From Anaerolineales bacterium UBA6663 (GTDB lineage Bacteria > Chloroflexota > Anaerolineae > Anaerolineales > UBA6663): 29,894 bases of DNA. Shown here piece after piece: positions 22,171 through 29,555 of the stretch (position 1 is its first letter; every line of letters begins with the position of its first letter). The notes beneath the pieces are model-generated. The model had not been told where the DNA came from. It made no database searches and saw only the letters and a program-made list of their open reading frames with translations. A program made the translations under genes and the position numbers. The stretch covers positions 1 through 29,894 of the forward strand of contig DKKP01000295.1 of the NCBI GenBank assembly GCA_002455335.1, read 5' to 3'.

Positions 22171-22202
22171 AATAAAACAGGCGGCGTGTTCACGCCGCCT
22201 GT
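22171..22202 (-). terminator. Terminator of the Tat coiled-coil protein gene
   Basis: On the minus strand ACAGGCGGCGTG and CACGCCGCCTGT (22202 to 22177) form a perfect stem of about 11 bp with a tight loop, followed by TTTTATT (22177 to 22171). The hairpin starts 6 nt after the stop at 22209. A clear intrinsic terminator. Confidence 0.88.
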
Positions 22203-22208
22203 GAAGGG

Positions 22209-23234
22209 TCACCCGAGCTTTGCCCGGGCCTCCTGGATCTGTTGTCGCAAGAGCGCGCGCTGGTCGATCGCCGTCTTGAGCGGCCCGGCAAGCGTGCTCT
22301 GGTAGCTGGCGTCGGTCTGGCTGACCGAGTTGACCAGATCGCCGGCCGGCTGAAGGCCTTGCGTGCGAACCGGCTCGAGCAGCTTGACTTTGAGGTTGGC
22401 CGGGCCCTCACTGAAATGCGGCGACAGCTTCTCGAAGACCTGTTGATCGACACCCTCGGAGAGCGTGGCGTTGTGATCCACAAGCCCTTGCATGGATGCG
22501 ATCGCGTCCTTGATCTTGCGTCCGATATCGAAGGGCAGGTAATCGATGATGTACTTGGCGAATCCGCCAAAGGCGGCACTCACGCCGCCGGCAGCCACAC
22601 CCGCCAACGCGTTCGCCGAAGTCTCCAGCGAGAACAGCCCCAGCTTGAGATGCAACACCCGATCGGCCAGCCAGGCCACACTGCCATTGAGATCCGGCAG
22701 CTGCGCCTCGAACTGCTCGATCAAGGTGCGCGCCGTCGCAAGACCTGTCGCGGCACCCGGCAGAAGCCCAACCGTGGCGGCCAGGGCCGCAGCGAAGGAG
22801 GCCAACCCCGACTGGGCGAGGCCATCGATCCCGACGGCTTCCAGCTGCTCGTACAGCGACAGCACGTGGGTGGTCTCGGACAGGCGGTTCTGGCTGTCGG
22901 TCACCTGGCCCTGAAGCTCGCTGATCTGCGTCTTCAACCGCAGGTTCTCGTCCTGCGACGCCTTGAGCAACAGCGCCAGCTGTTCGTTCTCACCGGTTGC
23001 CGTGCCGAGCAGTTGGTTGAGTTGACCCAGCTGCCCCTCGAGCGCCGTGAGCTGCGGGTTGACCTCAGGGACGTCGGTGAGCTGCAACGATCGCGCCGGG
23101 ATCCCGGCGGCGGGTTGCCCACCGGTGAGCTCGCCGTACAGCCACGAGGCGCCGCCGCCGAGGGCGAGCCCGGTTGCGCCCATGCCAAGGGCCTGCAGAA
23201 ACAAGCGTCGTTTCTGATCGATTGGATTTGCCAT
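22209..23234 (-). CDS. Tat-targeted coiled-coil protein, unknown function
   Basis: A 341-residue protein from the ATG at 23234 (MANPIDQKRRLFLQALGMGA). KRRLFLQ followed by a hydrophobic stretch is a twin-arginine signal or anchor. Residues about 60-120 are Leu/Gln/Glu-rich with heptad spacing (ALEGQLGQLNQLLGTATGEN; LLLKASQDENLRLKTQISEL), a predicted coiled coil. A helical, Ala/Gly-rich part (135-245) and a closing coiled region (300-341) follow. No enzyme motif is visible. It is probably an envelope protein that scaffolds or spaces other factors. A TATAAT (23280 to 23275) lies 40 nt upstream and GGAG about 8 nt before the ATG. It has its own terminator. Confidence 0.7.
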   Translation of the reverse strand: MANPIDQKRRLFLQALGMGATGLALGGGASWLYGELTGGQPAAGIPARSLQLTDVPEVNPQLTALEGQLGQLNQLLGTATGENEQLALLLKASQDENLRLKTQISELQGQVTDSQNRLSETTHVLSLYEQLEAVGIDGLAQSGLASFAAALAATVGLLPGAATGLATARTLIEQFEAQLPDLNGSVAWLADRVLHLKLGLFSLETSANALAGVAAGGVSAAFGGFAKYIIDYLPFDIGRKIKDAIASMQGLVDHNATLSEGVDQQVFEKLSPHFSEGPANLKVKLLEPVRTQGLQPAGDLVNSVSQTDASYQSTLAGPLKTAIDQRALLRQQIQEARAKLG

Positions 23235-23274
23235 CGCGAGACTCCACTTCCCGGCCGAGCAACGACCGAAAACC

Positions 23275-23280
23275 ATTATA
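23275..23280 (-). promoter_or_regulatory. -10 element TATAAT of the Tat coiled-coil protein gene
   Basis: Consensus TATAAT (23280 to 23275, minus strand) stands 40 nt before the ATG at 23234. TACATT 16 bp further upstream (23302 to 23297) is a weak -35. A leader of about 34 nt includes GGAG. Confidence 0.5.
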
Positions 23281-23342
23281 GGGCGCGAACCCGTTAAATG
23301 TACGTAAAACGCGGCTGGCGGTTGCAGACCGATCGGCTGGGC

Positions 23343-25016
23343 TCAGAGGGCGTCGATGGGTAACGTGAAGGTCGCGGTCGTGCCTTGATTGAGTTGGCTG
23401 GTGACTGCGAGCGTGCCGCCGAGCACTTCGATCAGACGATTTGAGAGGTGCAGCCCAAGCCCCCATCCGGGTTCCTGTCTGACGCGCGGGTCATCGCTGC
23501 GGAAGAAGGCTGTAAAGAGCCGCGCCTGGTCTTCGGCCGCGATGCCTATCCCCGTATCGCTGATCGTGATCTCGAGCCTGCTCGGCGTTGAGAGCGCGGT
23601 TACCTTGACGACCACAAGGCTGTCTTCGGGCGAGTAGCGGATCGCGTTACCGATGAGGTGGATCAGAACCTGCGCTAATCGTTGCGGATCGCAGCGCGCC
23701 GACGGGAGATCGACGGGCGCCTCGACCTGCACTGAGATCCGCTTTGGGGCGCTCAACTTGCTGAGTGAGCTCAACGTGGAGGCGATCACGGCGGCGACGT
23801 CGACGGCGTGCAGGTCGATCTTGATCCGACCTGAATCGATCCGGGCGATATCGCTGAGATCGGTCACCAGAGCGGCCATTCGGGCGACGTTATTGCTGAT
23901 CGTGCTCAGAAAGCCGCGCTGCTGATCGGTCAACGGGCCTGCCGCGTTGGCCAGGAGCAAGTCGGCGTAGCCACGGATCGAGGTCATCGGCAGTCGGATT
24001 TCGTGGGTGACCGTGCGAACGAAATCGGCCCGAGCGGCCTGCGCCCGTCGGACGGCAGCACGCTGCTGGGCCGTCTCGAGCGCCAACGTTGCGACGGCCG
24101 TCAGCCGATCGAGGAACGAGACGGAAGCCTGGCTGAACGCGTGTGTCGGTCGCTCGATCACAAGCAGCGCGCGCAACTGACCGGCGTAGCGCAGCGGTGC
24201 GACGATGCGGGCCGGGCTGACGCTCGAGGCCGGCGCGATCGCCAGGCTGTGCTCGGCCTCGAGGCCGGCGCGGACCACGGGATCGTCGTCGGTGCGCACT
24301 TCGGGCTGCGCCAGCGGACGTGTGCCGCTGGCACCCTGCCGCGCCAATACGTCGACTGTGCGCGGATGACCCTCTGGGTGCACGAGCCCGATCCAGCCTG
24401 AACGGGCCTGCGTGTGGCGCACGGCCCATTCGACGGTCAGCGCGAGCACCTGGTTGACGTCGAGACCTTCCGCCAGGCGGTTCTCGATCAGGTTCAGCAC
24501 GGCGCGTTCGTTCTCGTGCAATGCCAGCTGCCGGTTCAGGCGTGCGAAGCGGCGCGCGGTATCGAGACAGGCCGCGGCGTGCGGGGCGAATGCATTGAGC
24601 AGCGCCGCCGCCTCGTCGGTGAGCTTTCCTCCGGTGACCAGGACGGCCCCGGTGACCGCGTCCGATTGGATGAGCGGCGTCGCAGCCCAGGCGTCGGTCG
24701 CCAGACCATGGCCAAGCCGCACGACATCCTGGACGACGTTGAACAGGGGATGAAAGGCACCCTCGGGCAGAGGATCGCCATTGCTGTTCCGCCCGCAAAC
24801 ATAAGTCAGACGATGGCGCTCGGGTTCCTGTCGGAAGATCGCCGCACGCTCGGCGCGCGTCAAGCGGAGCGCGCCGGCGATCACGCCGGCTTGCGCGCTT
24901 TCAGGATCGAACGGCGCACCGAGGCGCTGGATCGCCTCGAGCAGCGTGCCGCGTTGCGCGGCCGTCAGTTCTCGGCCGTCGTTTGTCGTGCCGGGTTGAG
25001 TAGGCAGCATCATCAT
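23343..25016 (-). CDS. Soluble GAF-domain sensor histidine kinase
   Basis: A 557-residue protein. Two GAF-like domains occupy about 18-155 and 175-315. The HisKA domain (330-395) has the phosphoacceptor in VTHEIRLP (His338) and an S-x-RGYADLLL helix. The HATPase domain (400-555) has the N box LIGNAIRYS (Asn457), G1 DTGIGIA (487-493), F box FTAFFRSDD and G2 GWGLGLHLS (517-525). No membrane helix or signal peptide is present, so it senses a cytoplasmic ligand. The partner response regulator is not adjacent. The start has three consecutive ATGs (25016, 25013, 25010). The genes upstream on the strand are a secreted protein (42 nt gap) and nth. Confidence 0.92.
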   Translation of the reverse strand: MMMLPTQPGTTNDGRELTAAQRGTLLEAIQRLGAPFDPESAQAGVIAGALRLTRAERAAIFRQEPERHRLTYVCGRNSNGDPLPEGAFHPLFNVVQDVVRLGHGLATDAWAATPLIQSDAVTGAVLVTGGKLTDEAAALLNAFAPHAAACLDTARRFARLNRQLALHENERAVLNLIENRLAEGLDVNQVLALTVEWAVRHTQARSGWIGLVHPEGHPRTVDVLARQGASGTRPLAQPEVRTDDDPVVRAGLEAEHSLAIAPASSVSPARIVAPLRYAGQLRALLVIERPTHAFSQASVSFLDRLTAVATLALETAQQRAAVRRAQAARADFVRTVTHEIRLPMTSIRGYADLLLANAAGPLTDQQRGFLSTISNNVARMAALVTDLSDIARIDSGRIKIDLHAVDVAAVIASTLSSLSKLSAPKRISVQVEAPVDLPSARCDPQRLAQVLIHLIGNAIRYSPEDSLVVVKVTALSTPSRLEITISDTGIGIAAEDQARLFTAFFRSDDPRVRQEPGWGLGLHLSNRLIEVLGGTLAVTSQLNQGTTATFTLPIDAL

Positions 25017-25058
25017 GCCAGGGATCCGCTGATTTGGCCGGCAACCCGGGCCTGCGCG

Positions 25059-25952
25059 TCAACGGATGTCGTTGCCATTGCGCGCAGGGCAGTTCCCGGT
25101 ATAGCCGACCCAGAACTCCATACAGGAGCGCGGATCAAGAAACGTGCCAGTGTCGGCGATCGCCACCTGGATCGAGGAGCCCTGAGCGAAACCGATCGGC
25201 TGACCGGCCGAGATATACGGCAGGTTGTAGGTGCGTGCGCCACGGCCTGTGTAGACGTAGCGGTTTCCGCCGTCGAGGCTGCGATAGAGCGCCAGGAGGT
25301 TTGAATCGACTTGAATGCCGCGGATGTGCAGGGTGTAGCCGGTGGAAGCTGAGTCCTCGGCCGTGTACTTGAGCGTGATGTTGCTCTCGTCGGCGTACAT
25401 CACAAGCATGTGATACCCGGATGCGATCGGGTTGTCGGTCAGCGTGCGCGGGGCATAGATCAGTTCACCGGGCGTTGTCGCCAGGCCAAGGCCCGTGATC
25501 GGGTATTGGACGCGCTGGATCACACCGCCGGCGCTGCCCGTGGCGGGCGAGGCCGCCCAGTTCCAATCGCGCGTGCGGTAGTAACGCAGGCCCGACGCGC
25601 CGCGCGCCGGGTTGAACAGATAGGGGAGTTGCGGGGCCTTGTTGTCATCCTGGCCGTAGTTCAACAGGCCCTTGTAATACGAATAGCCCAGGTTATTGTC
25701 AGTGACGTCGACAAGGCCGCGCAACCCCAGGTTCTTGTCGGCGTGCGATCCGGCCGCGCGCACCGGGTTGTCGGTGTCCCACTGGATGGCGACGCCCTGG
25801 TGGTAGCTGGCTCCGGTCGCCGTGGGCCTGGGATTCATGACGCTTGGCAGGAACACGCAATTCGAACCCGTGCACGAGCCGGCGAACGCCGGCTGAACCG
25901 GCGCGAGGATCAGACTCAACCCAAGGATCAGGGATGTCAGCTGCAGTTTCAT
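25059..25952 (-). CDS. Secreted protein of unknown function
   Basis: A 297-residue protein with a clear Sec signal peptide (MKLQLTSLILGLSLILAPVQ, cleavage likely after PAFA, residue 24). The mature part starts with GSCTGSNCVFLPSVMNP, two close Cys and a V-F-L-P motif seen near the ends of many Chloroflexota secreted proteins (from experience, not checked). The rest is rich in Gly, Tyr, Asn and Asp with beta-strand patterning, for example GYHMLVMYADESNITLKYTA and TLHIRGIQVDSNLLALYRSL, resembling a carbohydrate-binding or protease-inhibitor-like fold, but no family is recognised. Two Cys near the end (SCMEFWVGYTGNC) may pair. GGAG stands about 6 nt before the ATG. Confidence 0.72.
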   Translation of the reverse strand: MKLQLTSLILGLSLILAPVQPAFAGSCTGSNCVFLPSVMNPRPTATGASYHQGVAIQWDTDNPVRAAGSHADKNLGLRGLVDVTDNNLGYSYYKGLLNYGQDDNKAPQLPYLFNPARGASGLRYYRTRDWNWAASPATGSAGGVIQRVQYPITGLGLATTPGELIYAPRTLTDNPIASGYHMLVMYADESNITLKYTAEDSASTGYTLHIRGIQVDSNLLALYRSLDGGNRYVYTGRGARTYNLPYISAGQPIGFAQGSSIQVAIADTGTFLDPRSCMEFWVGYTGNCPARNGNDIR

Positions 25953-25992
25953 CGCTCACTCCGGCCGACGATCCGGGTCTCGGGCCGTCGGG

Positions 25993-26709
25993 CTAGGTCC
26001 TGCGTGGGAGCCCGGCATCTACCAGCTTGCGGCGCTGAAAGTCGTCACACACGCGCTGCAGCGGGCAGATCGCGCAACGCGGGTTGCGCGCGTGACAGAT
26101 CTCGCGCCCATGCCGGATCAGGTTGATGTGGGCGTCGTGATACGCCTCCGGCACAAAGAGCTGTTCGAGCCACGCGTGGCTGTCGTCGGCGGAAAGCGTC
26201 TCAGGCCGTAACCCGAGGCGACCGGTGACCCGATGGACATGCGTGTCGACCGGGAACGCCGGAACGCCCAACGAGAACAGCAACACGATCGACGCGGTCT
26301 TCGGACCGATGCCGTTGAACTGCGTCAGCCAGGCGCGGGCCTCCGCGAGCGGAAGCTTGCGCAGGAATTTCAGGTCCAGTTTGCCGCGGGCCTCGGTGAT
26401 CGCCCTGAGCACGGCCTGGATCCGTGGACCCTTTTGATTGGCCAACCCCGCCGGTCTGATCGTGGCGATCAACTCGGAGAGGTCGGCGTCACGCACGGCT
26501 TCCATGGAGCCGTAGCGTTCCAGAAGCAGGCCAAACGCGCGTCCGCTGTTGATATCGCTGGTGTTCTGCGACAGGATGGTCGCGACCAGCTCGTCGACTG
26601 CGGACAGGCTGGAGCCCCAGCGAGGGCGACCGTAGGCCTGCACGAGTTCGTCGCGCACACGCGCTGCCTTGCGACGGAGCGTTGCGCGCGCCGGGATCTC
26701 TGATTTCAT
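25993..26709 (-). CDS. nth: Endonuclease III (DNA glycosylase/AP lyase)
   Basis: A 238-residue enzyme. The helix-hairpin-helix LTQFNGIGPKTASIVLLFSL (128-147) holds the catalytic Lys137, and VDTHVHRV (154-161) holds the catalytic Asp155. The [4Fe-4S] cluster is bound by Cys205-X6-Cys212-X2-Cys215-X5-Cys221, the same spacing as in MutY at 17723. LSQNTSDINSGRAF (46-59) is the family's lesion-binding helix. It excises oxidised pyrimidines and nicks the abasic site. It is a bifunctional glycosylase because Lys is present. In this genome it sits next to a secreted protein of unknown role and 118 nt below the glycosidase gene. Confidence 0.94.
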   Translation of the reverse strand: MKSEIPARATLRRKAARVRDELVQAYGRPRWGSSLSAVDELVATILSQNTSDINSGRAFGLLLERYGSMEAVRDADLSELIATIRPAGLANQKGPRIQAVLRAITEARGKLDLKFLRKLPLAEARAWLTQFNGIGPKTASIVLLFSLGVPAFPVDTHVHRVTGRLGLRPETLSADDSHAWLEQLFVPEAYHDAHINLIRHGREICHARNPRCAICPLQRVCDDFQRRKLVDAGLPRRT

Positions 26710-26756
26710 GGTATCTGCCCACCCTTCACGTAATAAAGGATGAAATCGTTGGCTTT

Positions 26757-26770
26757 GAATTGGTCAATTC
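26757..26770. promoter_or_regulatory. Palindrome GAATTG-GT-CAATTC upstream of nth
   Basis: Perfect 6-bp arms with a 2-bp spacer in the 118-nt gap upstream of nth. It overlaps TTGACC and TAGAAT-like minus-strand promoter hexamers, so it may be an operator. The binding protein is unknown. Confidence 0.35.
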
Positions 26771-26827
26771 TACCGAGGAAGAGGAGGACTGTGACCGAGG
26801 CGGGCCGACCTCCGATGTCAGGCGACC

Positions 26828-28387
26828 TCAGCGTTGTGAAGCGACGTAATTGGCCAGCGGGATGGCTGCGTTGTGGATGTCGAAGCTGCTCCAGACCCCG
26901 GAACCATCGGCGCCCATGGTGAAGATCGTGGCGCCCAAGACGTAGGAGTCATGGCGCATCTCGCGGTCGAGCCAGGCGAGTTGATTAACATAAGCTAACT
27001 CTGCGCTGGCGCCGATCCCCTGCTGAACCCACCAGTCGCCGAAGTGCTTCCAGGTCTTGCGGCTGGGGTCGGAGGGATAGGGATCGATCCCGATGCAATC
27101 GCCGGTCGCTGGGACCGAGTCAAGGCCGGCCTCGCTGATGAGCAAGGGCACATCGGCCAGGCCGCGCGGGCGCAGCCATCCCTCATACCACAGGCGATAG
27201 CGAAGAGTCAGCGGCCCGGCGGGCTGAGAGATCGCCGGAGCACCGGGAATCAGATCCGGCCGATTGGAGGCGACGCCGCAATACATCAGCGGTCGATTGT
27301 ATTCATGGATGTGGAAGATCGCGCCGCAGCGTTGAGCGGCCTCGATCATGGGTAACACATGCTCGAACTCGGCGTAGGTGTTAGGCCACCCCACCGCGAA
27401 CCCGCCGACGGCGGCCTTCAGCCCGAGGTCCTGCATCTGACAGGCGCGCGAGGCCTCGAACTGGGCGAACCACTGGATGCGCGACACTTCGCCGCCTGTC
27501 CAGACGAACTCGTTCCAGCCCTCCCAGTAGTCGATATAGGGGTTTGCGCGATACTCGCCGAGATGCTGGTTGATGTAGTCGGTCGCGGCCTGTGCCGGAT
27601 CGACGCGCCCGATCACGGTTTCGTCCTGGCCATAGATCCGGCCGATGACCGTGATGTTGGGATCCACGGCCTTGACCTCGGCCATCCAGCCGAAATCGCC
27701 GACTGTCTTTACGATGCGCGGGCGAGCCGAGCGCACGAACTGCATCATGTACGGGTCGCCACGCCCGATGGCATGGAAGGTCAATTTGCTGGCCGACATC
27801 TGCGTCGCCGCGGGCCAGGTGGATGTCGATAGCCCGTCTATCGTGTAGAAGGGCTCGGGGTTTCGGGCTGCCGGCAAAACGTAGGTGGGCGGCCCGTAGG
27901 CGCGTGTCAGGAACGGAACGTACAGCGTTGAGGGCTGTGCGCCGGCCGATTGTGTGATCGGCGTCGGCGATGCCACCTGGAGTTGCACAAAAATCCGCAG
28001 CTGCTCTTCGGCCGGCAAAGGCATATCGGTCAACTCGATCTGCGGGTGCAGCGAGGGATCGACGGTGTCGAAAGCCTGGAGGGTGATCTGCGTCGGGGTG
28101 CTTGTGGCTGGCTGCGATAGCGCAGGCGGCGGCGTGGGTGAGCCGACCTGGGCCAGCGCCACGGCCGGCAGCGGGTCGGGGGCCAACGCCGTCTGGATGT
28201 CAGAGGTGGGGACGACTCGGTCGGCCAGGGTTTCGCCTTGAGCCTGCACCCGGCGACTCAGCAAAGCGCTCAGACCACCAAGCAGCACGACGGTGAGCCC
28301 GAGCGATGCGATCAGCATCGTCAGGCGCCGGGCGCGGTGCCGTTGGCGCGGCGTCAGAGCCTCTTGGCGAAACATAAGCAGGGACAT
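26828..28387 (-). CDS. Membrane-anchored glycoside hydrolase-like (TIM barrel) protein
   Basis: A 519-residue protein. A cytoplasmic basic N-terminus is followed by a transmembrane helix (23-44, LTMLIASLGLTVVLLGGLSA), a long Pro/Thr/Ala-rich linker (50-160) and a catalytic-looking domain (200-519). WEGWNEFVW (289-297, candidate acid/base Glu293) and PLLISEAGLDS (414-424, candidate nucleophile Glu419) fit clan GH-A enzymes (TIM barrel). KTVGDFGWMAEV (227-238) and IFHIHEYN also suit. The family number and substrate cannot be told. The linker ends in STLYVPFLTRAYGP, similar to the V-F-L-P motif of the secreted protein at 25059. TACAAT lies 17 nt upstream of the ATG (28409 to 28404) without a clear -35. 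Confidence 0.78.
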   Translation of the reverse strand: MSLLMFRQEALTPRQRHRARRLTMLIASLGLTVVLLGGLSALLSRRVQAQGETLADRVVPTSDIQTALAPDPLPAVALAQVGSPTPPPALSQPATSTPTQITLQAFDTVDPSLHPQIELTDMPLPAEEQLRIFVQLQVASPTPITQSAGAQPSTLYVPFLTRAYGPPTYVLPAARNPEPFYTIDGLSTSTWPAATQMSASKLTFHAIGRGDPYMMQFVRSARPRIVKTVGDFGWMAEVKAVDPNITVIGRIYGQDETVIGRVDPAQAATDYINQHLGEYRANPYIDYWEGWNEFVWTGGEVSRIQWFAQFEASRACQMQDLGLKAAVGGFAVGWPNTYAEFEHVLPMIEAAQRCGAIFHIHEYNRPLMYCGVASNRPDLIPGAPAISQPAGPLTLRYRLWYEGWLRPRGLADVPLLISEAGLDSVPATGDCIGIDPYPSDPSRKTWKHFGDWWVQQGIGASAELAYVNQLAWLDREMRHDSYVLGATIFTMGADGSGVWSSFDIHNAAIPLANYVASQR

Positions 28388-28467
28388 GGTTAGAAACAGG
28401 CCGATTGTAGCCGATACCCCTGGCTGTTCCGGGAGTACATAATACGCAGCCCGGGTTTACGCCTGGT

Positions 28468-28674
28468 TGCTATACTCCCAGATGAGTGTACGCTCACCGG
28501 GCGTCAAAACTCAAGGAGGCAATCGCAGTGCGGTTGCCAGAGCCATCTTACCGGTGATTCAGGATCGATACAGCATAATTTATGCCTGTCTTACTCCGGG
28601 ATTCGTTGGTAAGAGTTGGGTCAGGAACTTAACGGAGGGAAGCGACGTTTTATCGTCATAACCCAGGAGGAGCA
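28468..28674 (+). promoter_or_regulatory. Extended -10 promoter and structured leader of the lipoprotein gene
   Basis: TGC-TATACT (28468-28476) is an extended -10 promoter. The roughly 190-nt leader holds several helices: a 9-bp hairpin (28518-28526/28530-28538), ACAGCATA/TATGCCTGT (28570-28589), TCTTAC (28589-28594) that can pair with GTAAGA (28609-28614), and TGGGT/ACCCA (28617-28621/28661-28665) closing next to the ribosome binding site. AAGGAGG (28513-28519) precedes a nine-codon reading frame GTG...TGA (28528-28557) whose start is in the loop of the first hairpin. It matches no riboswitch class I recognise. Confidence 0.5.
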
Positions 28675-29514
28675 ATGAATAAACGGATTTGGGCCGCCAC
28701 GGCCCTGGCGGGGTTGGTTCTCGCTGCCTGCCAAAGTGCACCTGCCGAAACCGCCGTTCTCCCGACTGTCGCCATCCCCACGGAGACCGTGGCCGCGCTG
28801 CCGTCCGAGACCAGCGAACCTGCCACCGCAACCGTTGAGGCCAGCCCGACTGCGACGGCGTCGGCCACGCCCGAGAACACAACCACGCCTCTCCCCACCG
28901 AGACGCCAGCCGCGCCCGCGACCCCTGACCCGAATCAGGGAACGGGCGATGTGGTCTACGACGAGCGTTTTGATGGAACCCTGGGCTGGGGCTGGGGATA
29001 CTCCGACGATGTGGTCGCGTTCACGCCTGAAGACGGCAAGGTCACCGCGGTGACCACGCAAGGCGACGCCGGTTGGCGGGTCACCATCGGCCCGGGCGCC
29101 GGCTGGCTCGACCAGCAGATCACGTTGACGGCCGAGGTCACGGCCTGCACCGAGAGCGACGAATATGGTCTGCTCTACAGGGGGGCGCTCGACGACCAGA
29201 CCAGCATCCTCAACGGCTATGTCTTCAAGGTAACCTGCGGCGGGCTGGCCAGCGTCGAGGTGCTGCGCGACAACCAGCCGAGCGTACTCGTCCAACCGAC
29301 CGCGGCGCAGGTCAACCCAACCGGCGAGAACACGTTGACCGTCTGGGCAGCGCGCGGCGAGATGCGCTTCTACGTCAACGGGAGCTTCATCGCCACGGCC
29401 GAAGACAGCACCTTCACCAGCGGCCGGCTCGGCCTCTATGTGCGTGATCGCAATGGGGGGCCGATGACCGTGGGCTTCACGGGGCTGGCGTTGCGCGAGG
29501 TGACCCCGCCATGA
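28675..29514 (+). CDS. Lipoprotein with Thr/Pro-rich linker and beta-sandwich domain
   Basis: A 279-residue protein. The signal MNKRIWAATALAGLVLAAC ends in lipobox LAAC, so Cys19 should be lipidated and the protein tethered to the outer face of the membrane. Residues 20-90 are a low-complexity Thr/Pro/Ala/Glu linker. Residues 92-275 look like a jelly-roll beta-sandwich (LamG or 3-keto-disaccharide hydrolase-like): VVYDERFDGTLGWGWGYSDD, WLDQQITLTAEVTAC, GYVFKVTCGG, MRFYVNGSFIAT and SGRLGLYVRDRNGG. These suggest carbohydrate binding, without catalytic proof. AGGAGG lies 5 nt before the ATG. Confidence 0.85.
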   Translation: MNKRIWAATALAGLVLAACQSAPAETAVLPTVAIPTETVAALPSETSEPATATVEASPTATASATPENTTTPLPTETPAAPATPDPNQGTGDVVYDERFDGTLGWGWGYSDDVVAFTPEDGKVTAVTTQGDAGWRVTIGPGAGWLDQQITLTAEVTACTESDEYGLLYRGALDDQTSILNGYVFKVTCGGLASVEVLRDNQPSVLVQPTAAQVNPTGENTLTVWAARGEMRFYVNGSFIATAEDSTFTSGRLGLYVRDRNGGPMTVGFTGLALREVTPP

Positions 29515-29520
29515 AGCGAT

Positions 29521-29553
29521 TGGTGCGTGGTGCGCTGACCGCACCACGCACCA
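29521..29553. terminator. Bidirectional terminator, perfect 14-bp hairpin
   Basis: TGGTGCGTGGTGCG (29521-29534) and CGCACCACGCACCA (29540-29553) pair perfectly around CTGAC. It starts 6 nt after the lipoprotein stop and ends 2 nt before the convergent permease stop. The plus-strand flank TGCTATT is only moderately T-rich. Confidence 0.75.
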
Positions 29554-29555
29554 TG

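Noticed and set aside
22242..23297. 351-codon open frame on the plus strand
   Set aside because: Antisense to the Tat-targeted coiled-coil gene, which has a signal, promoter and terminator on the minus strand. The plus-strand translation is Gln/Arg/Leu-rich low-information sequence.
28484..28674. Cyclic-di-GMP (GEMM-I), c-di-AMP or cobalamin riboswitch
   Set aside because: I compared the leader with the conserved cores I remember and found none; it is reported only as a structured leader.
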